Under the pieces are notes generated by a model. That model did no database searches. It was not told the origin of the DNA and saw only the letters and a program-made list of their open reading frames with translations. A DNA stretch of 64,000 bases, taken from Treponema_I sp045599005. GTDB lineage: Bacteria; Spirochaetota; Spirochaetia; Treponematales; Treponemataceae. Both the position numbers and the translations under genes were made by a program. This document shows, one piece after another, positions 1 through 9,571 of this stretch. Where the stretch lies: NCBI GenBank assembly GCA_045599005.1, contig JAZRVF010000005.1, positions 104,905-168,904 on the forward strand, written 5' to 3'. The number at the start of each line of letters is the position of its first letter. Position 1 is the first letter of the stretch.

Positions 1-1
1 A

Positions 2-106
2 CCGGGCTGCTATCCGCTGGTGATGGAGCATACTGAACCTGTGATCCCTATTATTGAACTTGATTCATCAACATTGTACAAAGGCGCTGAAACTTACAAA
101 CGCTGA
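2..106 (+). CDS. C-terminal end of an unidentified protein (partial)
   Basis: An open frame enters from the left edge and stops with TGA at 104-106, giving 34 residues that end in ...ETYKR. The remnant is too short for me to name the family. It lies 15 bases upstream of the formate-tetrahydrofolate ligase start on the same strand, so the two are probably cotranscribed, and a one-carbon or folate-linked role is possible but only inferred from position. Confidence 0.5.
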   Translation, partial: PGCYPLVMEHTEPVIPIIELDSSTLYKGAETYKR

Positions 107-121
107 AACGGAGACTGACTT

Positions 122-1801
122 ATGATGACTGACATTGAGATTGCCCGCGCGAATAAAACTGTACCGATTTCTCAGATTGCAGAAGATCTGGGGCTTTCTC
201 CCGAAGATTATGAACTTTATGGAAACTATAAGGCAAAAATCAGCCTGAAAAAAATGTATGAACTGCAGAAGTCCGGCAGAAAAGGGCATCTGGTTCTGGT
301 AACCGCCATCACTCCTACACCTGCTGGCGAAGGAAAATCAACGGTTTCCATCGCATTGGCAGACGGAATGCGGAAAATCGGAAAAAAATCTGTCCTGGCT
401 CTCCGGGAGCCTTCTCTTGGACCATGTTTCGGGATTAAAGGCGGTGCATGCGGAGGCGGTTACGCACAGATTGTTCCCATGGAAGAAATCAATCTGCATT
501 TTACAGGTGACATTCATGCGATCTCGATTGCAAACAATCTGATTGCCGCGCTTATTGACAATCACATTCATCAGGGAAATGCGCTGGGGATTGATCCCCG
601 TACGATTACCTGGAAACGCTGTGTAGACCTGAATGACAGGGCATTGCGTTCTGTCGTCATCGGACTGGGCGGACCGGTGGAAGGTGTTCCCAGACAGGAC
701 GGTTTCAACATTGCGGTTGCCAGTGAGATTATGGCGGTGCTCTGCCTTTCAAGCACAATAGACGAACTGAAGACACGGTTGAACCGTATTGTGATTGGAA
801 AGACCTATGACAAAAAACCGGTGTTCTTTGAACAGCTTGGATCAACCGGTGCTGTTGCCGCGTTGCTGCGTGAGGCAATCCGGCCAAATCTTGTCCAGAC
901 GCTGGAAAAAACACCCGCTTTTGTCCACGGTGGTCCTTTTGCAAACATTGCCCACGGCTGTAACAGTGTCAACGCAACCCAATGTGCTCTTGCACTGGGA
1001 GACTTTGTAGTTACTGAAGCAGGTTTTGCCGCTGATCTGGGCGCAGAAAAATTCTTTGACATAAAATGCCGTGCTGCGGGGCTCTGTCCTGAAGTTGCCG
1101 TTGTTGTCGCAACTGTCCGCGCCCTGAAAATGCATGGTGGTGTTGCAAAGGCTGATCTGTCCGCCGAAAACACTCAGGCAATGCTTGATGGATTCTGCAA
1201 TCTGAAGACTCATATTGAGAATCTTAAGAAGTTCGGACTTTCAGTGGTTGTCGCCATCAATCAGTTTGTAACTGACACTCAGCAGGAAACTGACGCGCTT
1301 CTGAAAGCCTGTGAGGAATCCGGTGTGAAAGGTGTTCTTTGTCAGGGCTGGGAAAAAGGCGGTGCCGGTGCGACCGAACTGGCGTCCACCGTCTGTGCTC
1401 TGTGCGAAGACGGAAATTCCGAGCCGGAGTTCAAACCTCTGTATCCTCTTGAAATGCCTTTGGAAGAAAAAATCCGTACTGTGGCCACCCAGATTTACCG
1501 TGCGGCAGATGTGGATTTTGCTCCGGCGGCAAAGAAAAAACTTGCGGAATTCACTGCGATGGGATTCGGCAGTCTGCCGGTCTGTATTGCAAAAACTCAG
1601 AACTCAATTTCTCATGACAAGGCTTTATCAGGTGCCCCCAGCGGTTACATTTTCCCTGTCCGGGATGTGCAGCTGTATGCCGGCGCTGGATTTATCGTTC
1701 CTCTTGCGGGAGAAATAATGACAATGCCCGGACTTCCTAAAGTCCCCGCCGCCACTGCGATTGATGTTGACAATGACGGCAATATCTCAGGATTGTTTTA
1801 A
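122..1801 (+). CDS. fhs: Formate--tetrahydrofolate ligase
   Basis: ATP-dependent ligation of formate to tetrahydrofolate, giving 10-formyl-THF for one-carbon metabolism (purines, formyl-Met, or acetogenesis-type routes) in the cytosol. The protein is 559 residues, the usual length. Visible family signatures are the P-loop PTPAGEGKST at about residues 65-74, the glycine-rich EPSLGPCFGIKGGACGGGYAQ segment after it, and the C-terminal MTMPGLPK stretch. The start is the first of two adjacent ATGs, 7 bases after CGGAGA (109-114). The upstream gene ends 15 bases before it. The 3' end runs nearly into the convergent GerMN gene, only 7 bases away, with no visible terminator between them. Confidence 0.96.
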   Translation: MMTDIEIARANKTVPISQIAEDLGLSPEDYELYGNYKAKISLKKMYELQKSGRKGHLVLVTAITPTPAGEGKSTVSIALADGMRKIGKKSVLALREPSLGPCFGIKGGACGGGYAQIVPMEEINLHFTGDIHAISIANNLIAALIDNHIHQGNALGIDPRTITWKRCVDLNDRALRSVVIGLGGPVEGVPRQDGFNIAVASEIMAVLCLSSTIDELKTRLNRIVIGKTYDKKPVFFEQLGSTGAVAALLREAIRPNLVQTLEKTPAFVHGGPFANIAHGCNSVNATQCALALGDFVVTEAGFAADLGAEKFFDIKCRAAGLCPEVAVVVATVRALKMHGGVAKADLSAENTQAMLDGFCNLKTHIENLKKFGLSVVVAINQFVTDTQQETDALLKACEESGVKGVLCQGWEKGGAGATELASTVCALCEDGNSEPEFKPLYPLEMPLEEKIRTVATQIYRAADVDFAPAAKKKLAEFTAMGFGSLPVCIAKTQNSISHDKALSGAPSGYIFPVRDVQLYAGAGFIVPLAGEIMTMPGLPKVPAATAIDVDNDGNISGLF

Positions 1802-1808
1802 GTTCTGA

Positions 1809-2714
1809 TCAGCGGAAGGAGCCCTTGCTCAACGGGGCTCCTACATATACACCGGCTTCGCCGAGAAAGTCCACTTTCTCATCGGCTACAAGGAACTGGA
1901 CACTTTCGATGTTGCTGAAGGCACAGGCTGTGTAGACAACCTGCATAAGCTGGCCATAGTAGCCTTCTGCGCCGTATCTGTTGAATCTGAATTCCTCACT
2001 GAAATTGATTGTTGCAATACCGTTGCTGACTGAAGCGCCCAGAAGGCGTGTGCCTGCCGGAATCAGGGAAATGTAGCCTCTGTCACTTTCATTCTGGCTG
2101 GGACCGGACAGCAGTGCTTTCATGGCGGCAGTAAGCGGGGCGATTGTCTTGTCAATTGACCGTACTGATTCTTTGCGCATAACGGTTCCGTCTTCTGAAA
2201 TCTGAATGAAGAAAAGATGCTGATCCATCTGTGGAGTCTGTGTCTTTGCTTCCTCTTTCTGAGATTCCTGTGCAGCGGGTCTGCCTGTCTCTGTCTTTGA
2301 TGATTCTTCTTTTGATGTTTCCACCGGCTTTTGAGTCTGCGGATTTTCCGGTTTTGCTGTTTCAGAAGGCTTTTCAGAAGACCGGTCAGCTGCAGCCGGT
2401 TCCTGAGGGGAAGAAAGTGCGACAACCTCAATTTTTGGCAGGAGTCCGTCAGCAGCTTCCGGGGTTATCTCAAGTTCGGCAAGAGGCTGTTTCTCAGCTT
2501 CTGTAACCTCATGATTGGTGATGAATCCTGGCTCATTTCCGACAACCTTCGTAAAAAAGCCTGTGTTTTTAAGAACTGAGAAAATTGTATTTCTGTTTAC
2601 AAGAAAAAGAATCAGCAGAACAAGTGCGAAAATAATCCAGAAGATTACACCGACGCCGGGATATTTTCTTTTCGGGGATGATTTCCCCTTATCAGCAAAA
2701 TCAAAAAACTTCAT
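1809..2714 (-). CDS. GerMN-domain membrane-anchored protein
   Basis: A 301-residue protein with one membrane segment near residues 22-41 (VGVIFWIIFALVLLILFLVN), a low-complexity Glu/Lys/Pro/Ser/Thr linker (about 90-160), and a C-terminal domain of about 130 residues that looks like GerMN (PLTAAMKALLSGPSQNE ... GTRLLGASVSNGIATINFSEEF ... GQLMQVVYTACAFSNIESVQFLVADEKVDFLGEAG). In spore formers GerMN is found in germination lipoproteins. In spirochaetes it is probably an envelope domain of unknown ligand. It is followed upstream on the same strand by the LacI/GGDEF gene with a 6-base gap, so the two are likely cotranscribed. Its function here is not known. Confidence 0.8.
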   Translation of the reverse strand: MKFFDFADKGKSSPKRKYPGVGVIFWIIFALVLLILFLVNRNTIFSVLKNTGFFTKVVGNEPGFITNHEVTEAEKQPLAELEITPEAADGLLPKIEVVALSSPQEPAAADRSSEKPSETAKPENPQTQKPVETSKEESSKTETGRPAAQESQKEEAKTQTPQMDQHLFFIQISEDGTVMRKESVRSIDKTIAPLTAAMKALLSGPSQNESDRGYISLIPAGTRLLGASVSNGIATINFSEEFRFNRYGAEGYYGQLMQVVYTACAFSNIESVQFLVADEKVDFLGEAGVYVGAPLSKGSFR

Positions 2715-2720
2715 ACTATA

Positions 2721-4667
2721 TTATTCGGATTTCTGCAGTTTTTTTTGACGCTTTTCTTTGTACTGCTCGGCATCGGCAAGACTCAGAAGCTCTGAAAGAT
2801 TGAAAAAATCTTTGTTGAAAGAAACGCCTCCAATACTCATGGAAACTGTGAATTCCTCATCTGATTCCTCATTCCATCTGTCAGTGATCTGTCTGATTTT
2901 TTCACGCACGGTCTCAATGGAATCATTCTGCATGCCTACAGAAACGGCACAGAATTCATCACCGCCGATTCGCCCGATAACATCGCTGGAACGGAATGCT
3001 TTCTTGAGGATTTCGGCTTGCGCCTGAATCGCCCTGTTTCCGGCATCATGGCCATATGTGTCATTGATTATCTTCAGATTGTCCAGATCCCCGAAAAAGA
3101 CCATTCCTGTCTGATTCATTTCAAGTGCCATTTCTATGGCGTGTTTTCCGTAGAAGAAGAATCCCCGCCGGTTGAATGTTTTTGTAAGGTCATCCATATA
3201 GGAGACTGTACGGAGCGCTTCCGCCTCACGTTTTTCGTTCTGCAGGGTAAAAGCTGATGCGACCTGGTTTGTGATCATGCTGAACAGAATTGAATAGAAT
3301 GAAGAGTCGATGGTTCCAGGTGTAAAATATGCGTAGCCGTATAGCTGCTGCTGGCTGAACAGTGGCAGAACAACTCTGTATGTGCTTTCACGGGGAAAGT
3401 ATTCCTCTGGAACGATGTTCATGTAAGGATTGATTTTAAGCGGTTCGTCATCAAAAAGCCATTCTTTCTCCCCGTTGTAGGCCACAAAAAGACGGGCTTC
3501 GTCAGGTAGAACACAGCCTGACTCTGAGTCATTGAACAGAGGCTGCGGAAAAAGGCAGATGGCACAGGATCTTACGGAAAATTTGCGCAGATGATCTATC
3601 AGAACATGTTTGAAAGAAGTTGGGGACATGTCAGTCTGCACAGCCTGAGTAAAGTTCTGCAGAAGAAAGATCTCTTCCCTTACCTGGTGATATTTCACTT
3701 CTTCCTGAAGGAAAATGTTTTTGAGCAGCGGGACTTTCTTGCCGACAGAAGTCATCGCGTTGTACAGAAAGTCTGTGGGAGAAAGACAGCCGCAACTCTG
3801 GCGGTAAAGCGGGACAGCCGGGATTCTCTCAGTCTTGAGAGGCATGTCCGGATTCATGATGTGCTTATACACGATCTCTGCGGCATAATAGCCCTGATCA
3901 TCCACTTTCTGAGAAATGGAAGTCAGGGTCGGTTTGCACATTTTTGCGGTAAGAGTGTCATCGAAACCGGTCACAATCACATCATAGGGCACAGAGATGT
4001 CGATCTTGCTCAGAAAGTTGCAGCAGCCGAAAGCCATTTTGTCATCAAAGCAGATGATCGCATCAAAATTGATATCAGCCCTTGATTTATAGCGCTGCAT
4101 AAGTTTGTCCAGCTGAGACAGATTATAGACAGGTCTCAGGACAAAATCCTCTGTGTCAGGTATTCCGTATTCGGCAAGCACTTTATGATATGCGGCCTCA
4201 CGGGCCATTATGTCAGGTGACTTTGAATTGGTGGAGACAAGAAGAGGCCGCTTTCTTTTGTGCACGTCTATGACATGGCGCACCATCTCTTCAAAGGCTT
4301 CCGCATCAGTGACCACAACATTGCTGGTTGTCTTAAGCTCGGCTCCGATGCTGACCATGGGAATCGGCCTGTAAGCATCAAGGGTTTTCTCAAAATCTTC
4401 CCGTGTCATGAACTGGCACTGGCAGTTTGTCAGAATAAGAAGTCCGTCCAGGTTTTCCTGTGTGAAGTACTGTACAATGGGACCGTACTGATAATCATAG
4501 GGCGCGTGATGACCTTCGTCACCGCGGACCACAAAAACCATGCATTCAATGGAATGTTCGCTGCAGAAGTCAAATATTCCGTGGACAATGGGAAGAGTGT
4601 ATTCCTCCTCAAAATCATGGATCATCACTCCGAAGCGTAATGGTTTGTTATTAACTGGATATTTCAT
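2721..4667 (-). CDS. Soluble LacI-type sensor / GAF-like / GGDEF diguanylate cyclase
   Basis: Predicted cyclic-di-GMP synthase of 648 residues. Residues about 10-300 resemble the periplasmic-binding-protein-like sensor of LacI/GalR regulators (LRFGVMIHD..., PYDVIVTGFDD, LTSISQKVDDQGYYAAEI), but there is no N-terminal helix-turn-helix. A GAF-like middle part follows, then a GGDEF domain with intact GGDEF at about 568-572 and an RSSD inhibitory site at 559-562 with the canonical five-residue spacing. There is no signal peptide or membrane helix, so sensing is probably cytosolic. I take the ATG at 4667 (MKYPVNN), preceded by GGAAG, rather than the longer frame that would overlap the upstream gene. 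It may respond to a sugar or nucleoside; the ligand is unknown. Confidence 0.88.
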   Translation of the reverse strand: MKYPVNNKPLRFGVMIHDFEEEYTLPIVHGIFDFCSEHSIECMVFVVRGDEGHHAPYDYQYGPIVQYFTQENLDGLLILTNCQCQFMTREDFEKTLDAYRPIPMVSIGAELKTTSNVVVTDAEAFEEMVRHVIDVHKRKRPLLVSTNSKSPDIMAREAAYHKVLAEYGIPDTEDFVLRPVYNLSQLDKLMQRYKSRADINFDAIICFDDKMAFGCCNFLSKIDISVPYDVIVTGFDDTLTAKMCKPTLTSISQKVDDQGYYAAEIVYKHIMNPDMPLKTERIPAVPLYRQSCGCLSPTDFLYNAMTSVGKKVPLLKNIFLQEEVKYHQVREEIFLLQNFTQAVQTDMSPTSFKHVLIDHLRKFSVRSCAICLFPQPLFNDSESGCVLPDEARLFVAYNGEKEWLFDDEPLKINPYMNIVPEEYFPRESTYRVVLPLFSQQQLYGYAYFTPGTIDSSFYSILFSMITNQVASAFTLQNEKREAEALRTVSYMDDLTKTFNRRGFFFYGKHAIEMALEMNQTGMVFFGDLDNLKIINDTYGHDAGNRAIQAQAEILKKAFRSSDVIGRIGGDEFCAVSVGMQNDSIETVREKIRQITDRWNEESDEEFTVSMSIGGVSFNKDFFNLSELLSLADAEQYKEKRQKKLQKSE

Positions 4668-4693
4668 GATGCTTCCAGTATAGCACCAAGATT

Positions 4694-6436
4694 CTATTTG
4701 TGGAACAACCGGACGGTAAGAGTGTTTGTTCCCCGGTGACGGCATTTAAGAAGCAGTGACGCGTTACTGCTCTGGTAGACATAACCGGTTGAGTTATAAC
4801 TTTCAAAGTTCGGAGCTGAATGGTAGGAAAGACCGTGCATCTCGATGGAAGTAAAGGGCTCAATTCCGTTTACTATCATGTGGTGCGGAGAATCCAGCGG
4901 GAAATCGATGTTGATTATTACAGTGTTCTCAGAATTGACTGTGTAATCAATGCTTCTGGCAACGGTCCATGCCCAGATCACGCGGTCGTTTTCAACAGCC
5001 AGAATCTGCGGATGCGGATACCAGGTGTTGTCTGTCACAAGGATCGAATAAAGTTTGGAAATGGTCTCATAGTCCAGGGCAGAAACTGTTGTCTCATAGG
5101 CAAGAGCACTGTTCAGAATCAGATGTCCCAGGGAAGTGACAAGGCTGTTTTTTGTCTGCAGTCCGTAGGCTCTCATTCCTTCAGCAGCTTTTGCAATCAC
5201 TGTGAGTGAAGCAGGGTTTTCCCCGTCATAAAGCATGACAGTTTTTGTCTCAAAATCTGCTTCACAGGCGTTCTTGATGATTTCCGCACATTTCGCGGCA
5301 GCAGGTTGAAGAACTGCGGCTGCATCAGGCCGGTTTCTGCAGAGTGAAGTGTAGATGTAAAGGATTCCGGCTGCCTGTTTAAGGTTTGCAGGCTGGACAT
5401 CAGGATTTGCTGCCAGAGCAAGGATGCTGCGGATTTCTGAAAGCGGAGAAATCTGCAGATAAAAGAGCATCTCATCCAGTTCAAAGGCTTCCAGATTGGT
5501 GTTTGTAACTGAGTATTCAGCCCGGTATGCAAGATTCTCTCTCTGCATCTGCAGGGAGTTGTTCTGTGTCGCCAGATTGTTGTAGTACGGCGATGTAAAG
5601 AAAGTCCGTTTGTTTGCCGGAAGGAAAGAAGCTGCATCAGACACAGCCTGTGAATAACTTGAGATGGATGCGTTTTCTGCAATCCAGGCGGCAACAGCTT
5701 TCTCTGAAAGACTGTCCTGCGGATTCTGCGGGAATTTAGAGACAATTCCGGTGCGGATCTGCATGAGAAGATTACTGTAGGTTGTGCTGTCATTGAGAGC
5801 AAACTGCAGTGTGTCATCAAGAGTGTAGACTTTCTCTTCCACCATCTGACGGCAGATCAGTCCGTCGCTGTTAGGCTCGATCAGAAGTTCCCTGGGGTTG
5901 ATCTCGGAACAGGTAAGGATGTACTGCTGGTCGTTTATGAAAAGCTGGAGTGTCTGCGAATCAGTCTGTGAATAAGTGTAGGAAGTGTTCATCTTGTAGG
6001 GGATTCGGATTCCCCGGACAGAAGTGTCAGCTGTTGATGCGGTTACAGTAATCGGAAAAGGAACGTCTTCGTCTTCCGGTGCTATAAAAGTCAGTGAGAC
6101 ACCTTCTTCAAAGTGAAGTGTAACTCCTGTTTCCGAAATTTGTTCCCATGATGAAAGAACAAGATTTTTTTCCTGGGTGTTATTGTTTGCGCTGATGATT
6201 GTTGTACGCGAAGTGGAATCAGAAAAGAACACGAAGCCGCCCAGGGAGACTTCAAACTGATTTTTCAGCAGGGGTGTGTTGTTATCATCGTAGGTTTCCG
6301 CTACTATAAGACGAAGGGAACCAAAAATATTGGTAATTACAGAGTCATTCTTAAACTGGATGACAAAAATTCCGAAAATAATAAGTATGTATAAGGCTGC
6401 AAGGCCAAGAAACTTTCTAAAGGGATGTTTGCTCAT
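4694..6436 (-). CDS. Hypothetical membrane-anchored extracytoplasmic protein
   Basis: A protein of about 580 residues with one N-terminal hydrophobic segment (LGLAALYILIIFGIFVIQF) after a basic MSKHPFRKF start, then a long Ser/Thr/Asn-rich, beta-rich region with no cysteine-rich motif or catalytic signature that I recognise. The topology suggests an anchored protein facing the periplasm. The ATG at 6436 fits a signal-anchor; a GTG at 6484 would add 16 residues, and neither has a clear ribosome site. It is transcribed divergently from the TPR lipoprotein and lies 26 bases upstream of the cyclase gene, so the three minus-strand genes probably form one operon. I cannot assign a function. Confidence 0.7.
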   Translation of the reverse strand: MSKHPFRKFLGLAALYILIIFGIFVIQFKNDSVITNIFGSLRLIVAETYDDNNTPLLKNQFEVSLGGFVFFSDSTSRTTIISANNNTQEKNLVLSSWEQISETGVTLHFEEGVSLTFIAPEDEDVPFPITVTASTADTSVRGIRIPYKMNTSYTYSQTDSQTLQLFINDQQYILTCSEINPRELLIEPNSDGLICRQMVEEKVYTLDDTLQFALNDSTTYSNLLMQIRTGIVSKFPQNPQDSLSEKAVAAWIAENASISSYSQAVSDAASFLPANKRTFFTSPYYNNLATQNNSLQMQRENLAYRAEYSVTNTNLEAFELDEMLFYLQISPLSEIRSILALAANPDVQPANLKQAAGILYIYTSLCRNRPDAAAVLQPAAAKCAEIIKNACEADFETKTVMLYDGENPASLTVIAKAAEGMRAYGLQTKNSLVTSLGHLILNSALAYETTVSALDYETISKLYSILVTDNTWYPHPQILAVENDRVIWAWTVARSIDYTVNSENTVIINIDFPLDSPHHMIVNGIEPFTSIEMHGLSYHSAPNFESYNSTGYVYQSSNASLLLKCRHRGTNTLTVRLFHK

Positions 6437-6503
6437 TTGTGACAGTTTAGCTAATGACGGCGACAAATTCAACTGAGAAAACACGTAAAACTATATTAGT
6501 ACT

Positions 6504-8327
6504 ATGGAAAATAAAATGAAAAAAAAGCTTGGATTATTTCTGTGTATTCTGTTCAGTTCTTTGTTTCTGATTGTGTCCTGCGGAACGGTACCGGAAAATT
6601 CCTCTGAAGAGACTGAGCCTGTGATGGTGGTTCCGTTGCGTCCGGAGCCGGAAACAGAGCCTGCTGTTGAACCGGAAAACACTGAACCCGTTGTGGAAGA
6701 ACTTGAGTCTGCTGAAGAACCGGTGATTGATGAGCCATTGGAAGAACAGCAGATTGATGAACTGGAATCTGTCACTGAAGAGACAGTGTCAGAACCCGAT
6801 GCAGAAGAAGAAACTTTCCCCGTTTCTGAAGAACTGGCAGAAGAACCGGAAACAGAGCCAGAGACTGAGATTGAAACTGAGTCGGAAACAGAACCTGCTG
6901 AAGAACAGGAAGAGTCTGTGATCTTGCCGGAACCTGAAGAACCGGTTGTTGTTGAGGAGCAGGAATCTGTCCCTGAATCCTCTTTCGAGGTGGAGACGGA
7001 ATCTGTTGAGGAACCTGTGATCAGCGAGCCGCTTATTGTGGAACCTGAACCTGATGTCTTCACTCTGGAAAAATTCCTTCTGCAGCTGAGGGCTTCCCTT
7101 GATGAGGACCCGATGGAAGAGACACTGGCGCTTTTTGAGACAGTACCACCGGAATTCAGCGAAAGTTTCACAGTGAAGTATCTTTATGCCACACTTCTGT
7201 TTTCCGCCGGCCGGTACCCGGAAGCCGCAGAGATAACTGACTGGCTTTTCGAGCGCTATCCTGATGACGCGGACGTCCTCACTCTCAAGATGATGCTTGC
7301 AAAGGCGACCGGAAAAAACAAGGACAAAACTGCGGTCCTGAACCAGATCATCCAGTCTGATCCGTACAATACTGATGCGAATACGGAACTGGGCGACGAG
7401 CAGATGCTCAAGAAAAACTGGCAGAAAGCAAACACATATTATCTGACCGCTCTCGCCGGCAATGCAACAAATATCGACGCTCTCGCCGGCTACGGGCAGT
7501 CAAGTTATTATCTTGGAAAACTGACTGAATCTGAAAGAGCTTTCAGGAAAATGCTGGATGTGGATCCGCAGAATGCATATGCCTATTCATATCTGGGCAA
7601 ACTGGCCGCCGAAAAATACAATTACAGGGAAGCGGCCTCCTATGCGCTTAAGGCACTGGAAATAGAACCGGATTCTTACGATTACTGGCTGGATTACGGG
7701 ACTTTCCTCCGTGAGCAGAACAAAGTTGAAGAAGCAGAAAAGGCCTGGACAAGGGCAATCAGTCTGCGGCCCGATTACTTCCTTGGATATGTTTACCGCG
7801 CCGGTCTTTATGATGATCAGGACAACATTGAGCTTGCACTGGCAGATTACCTGCAGGTAGTGAGATGCAAGCCTGAATATTATTTCGCATATGAATCACT
7901 GGGTGTGCTTTTCTGGATCAAGGGAGATTTTGCAGCCGCCCGAAGCTGGTTCACAAAGGCCTATGAAATGTATCCTTCAAATAATATTTACTCTTTGATA
8001 ATAGCAGTTTCCTATTATCGTGAGGGTAAAGCAAAAGATGGAAAGAATTACATTTCCAAGACGGTTCTCAAAAAATTCAGCAAGGATTCCTTGGAATATG
8101 CAGTCGCAAGACTTTTCTACGACAATGTTTCTCCGGGAACAGTTGCAACAAAAATCCAGAATGAGACAAATGCGAACAAAAAAGCCCAGATGCTCTTTTA
8201 TCTGGCTGAATATTATTCCTGCAGAAACAATTACAGCCTGGCACAGAAATATTATATTCTTGTGCATGAGATGGAAACTCCGAACTTTTTTGAATATCGT
8301 CTTAATGAATACGCCATTGCAGAATAA
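6504..8327 (+). CDS. TPR-repeat lipoprotein with acidic Glu/Pro linker
   Basis: A 607-residue protein that starts with a lipoprotein signal (MKKKLGLFLCILFSSLFLIVSC, predicted lipidated Cys near 26). Residues about 30-185 are a low-complexity acidic stretch of E, P, V, T and S, as expected of an extended tether. From about 215 to the end there are tandem tetratricopeptide-like helices (for example AYAYSYLGKLAAEKYNYREAA and YFLGYVYRAGLYDDQDNIELA). The likely role is an envelope scaffold for protein-protein contacts, with the tether letting the TPR domain reach away from the membrane. A second ATG at 6516 is also a possible start. It is followed after 15 bases by the TraB-family gene. Confidence 0.85.
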   Translation: MENKMKKKLGLFLCILFSSLFLIVSCGTVPENSSEETEPVMVVPLRPEPETEPAVEPENTEPVVEELESAEEPVIDEPLEEQQIDELESVTEETVSEPDAEEETFPVSEELAEEPETEPETEIETESETEPAEEQEESVILPEPEEPVVVEEQESVPESSFEVETESVEEPVISEPLIVEPEPDVFTLEKFLLQLRASLDEDPMEETLALFETVPPEFSESFTVKYLYATLLFSAGRYPEAAEITDWLFERYPDDADVLTLKMMLAKATGKNKDKTAVLNQIIQSDPYNTDANTELGDEQMLKKNWQKANTYYLTALAGNATNIDALAGYGQSSYYLGKLTESERAFRKMLDVDPQNAYAYSYLGKLAAEKYNYREAASYALKALEIEPDSYDYWLDYGTFLREQNKVEEAEKAWTRAISLRPDYFLGYVYRAGLYDDQDNIELALADYLQVVRCKPEYYFAYESLGVLFWIKGDFAAARSWFTKAYEMYPSNNIYSLIIAVSYYREGKAKDGKNYISKTVLKKFSKDSLEYAVARLFYDNVSPGTVATKIQNETNANKKAQMLFYLAEYYSCRNNYSLAQKYYILVHEMETPNFFEYRLNEYAIAE

Positions 8328-8342
8328 GGCGGGAGGTTGATT

Positions 8343-9518
8343 TTGAGTCAGACAGAAAAACGTCTTTCACTGGGAGGAAGAGAATTCATCCTGGTAGGAA
8401 CAGCGCACGTTTCAAAAGAAAGTATAGAACAGGCCGTTCAGGTGATTTCTGATGAGCACCCTGACTGTGTTGCCATTGAACTGGACGAAGGCCGTTATGA
8501 ATCAATGAAGAACCCTGAATCCTGGAGGAACCTTGATATTGTGAAAGTCCTTAAGGAAGGAAAAGGCTTCCTTATGCTTGCAAACCTGATTCTGGGATCT
8601 TACCAGCGCCGGATGGGCAGTGATCTCGGAGTGAAACCCGGTGATGAAATGCGCGCCGCAATCAGCAAAGCCGAAGAACTGGGAATCCCCACAGCCATGG
8701 TTGACCGTCCCATTCAGACAACGTTGCGCCGTGCCTGGGGAAAAAATTCTTTCAAGGGAAAATGCAAACTTCTGGGGATTCTTGTCGGAACCGCTTTTGA
8801 GAAAGAGGAAATCTCTGCGGAACAGATTGAACAGCTGAAAAACTCCAATGAGATGGATTCCATGATGGCAGAGCTTTCAGAATATATGCCTACGGTAAAG
8901 CAGGTCCTGATTGACGAACGCGACCAGTATCTGGCTTCCTCAATCTGGAAGACAAAGGGGGCGAAGGTTGTTGCAGTTCTTGGTGCCGGTCACCTTCCGG
9001 GTGTCGAACGCCATCTTAAGGCCATTGCTGCGGCGGAAGAAACTGACGATGTTACTGAAATCGCTCAGGTTCCGCCTCCAGGAATCGGTTCAAAAATTGC
9101 AGGCTGGGCTTTCCCAGTGGCAATTCTGGCACTTATTGCAGCCGGTTTCTTAAAGGGCGGCGGTGCAGATTCCCTCAGCATGCTGCTCAGATGGCTCCTG
9201 TGGAACGGATCCCTTGCCGCTTTGGGAACGCTCATTGCCGGTGGTCATCCCCTTGCAATCCTCACAGGCTTTGTGGGCGCCCCTGTCGCAACGTTGAACC
9301 CAGTCATCGGTGTGGGGCTTTTTACCGGCATAGTCCAGGCGTGGGCATGCAAACCCAAAATCAACGATATGGAAAAACTGAACGATGATGTTACATCGGT
9401 CAGAGGTTTTTATAAAAACCGCATTCTGCGCGTACTTCTTGTGTTCTTTCTGTCATCAGTAGGCGGTATGATCGGTAATTTTATTTCAGTTCCGGCCCTG
9501 TTCTCCCAGCTTTTCTAA
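8343..9518 (+). CDS. TraB/PrgY-family membrane protein
   Basis: A 391-residue protein with an N-terminal TraB domain (FILVGTAHVSKESIEQAV ... PDCVAIELDEGRYESM; later VVAVLGAGHLPGVERHL) and three or four C-terminal membrane helices from about residue 255 onward. The family includes PrgY, which limits peptide pheromone activity in Enterococcus, and distant relatives of gumN/Tiki metalloproteases with conserved His and Glu residues in GTAH and ELDE; both motifs are present here. The start is TTG at 8343 because GGGAGG at 8331-8336 lies 6 bases upstream; an in-frame TTG at 8337 would abut that site. Substrate unknown. It is probably cotranscribed with the TPR lipoprotein. Confidence 0.86.
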   Translation: MSQTEKRLSLGGREFILVGTAHVSKESIEQAVQVISDEHPDCVAIELDEGRYESMKNPESWRNLDIVKVLKEGKGFLMLANLILGSYQRRMGSDLGVKPGDEMRAAISKAEELGIPTAMVDRPIQTTLRRAWGKNSFKGKCKLLGILVGTAFEKEEISAEQIEQLKNSNEMDSMMAELSEYMPTVKQVLIDERDQYLASSIWKTKGAKVVAVLGAGHLPGVERHLKAIAAAEETDDVTEIAQVPPPGIGSKIAGWAFPVAILALIAAGFLKGGGADSLSMLLRWLLWNGSLAALGTLIAGGHPLAILTGFVGAPVATLNPVIGVGLFTGIVQAWACKPKINDMEKLNDDVTSVRGFYKNRILRVLLVFFLSSVGGMIGNFISVPALFSQLF

Positions 9519-9571
9519 AAAACGGACACTGATTTAAGATTATATTAAGCAACAAACAGGATATTTCTGAT

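Noticed and set aside
6491..7171. Minus-strand Ser/Gly-rich open frame of 226 codons
   Set aside because: It is the complement of the Glu/Pro/Val-rich linker of the TPR lipoprotein; low complexity creates the open frame.
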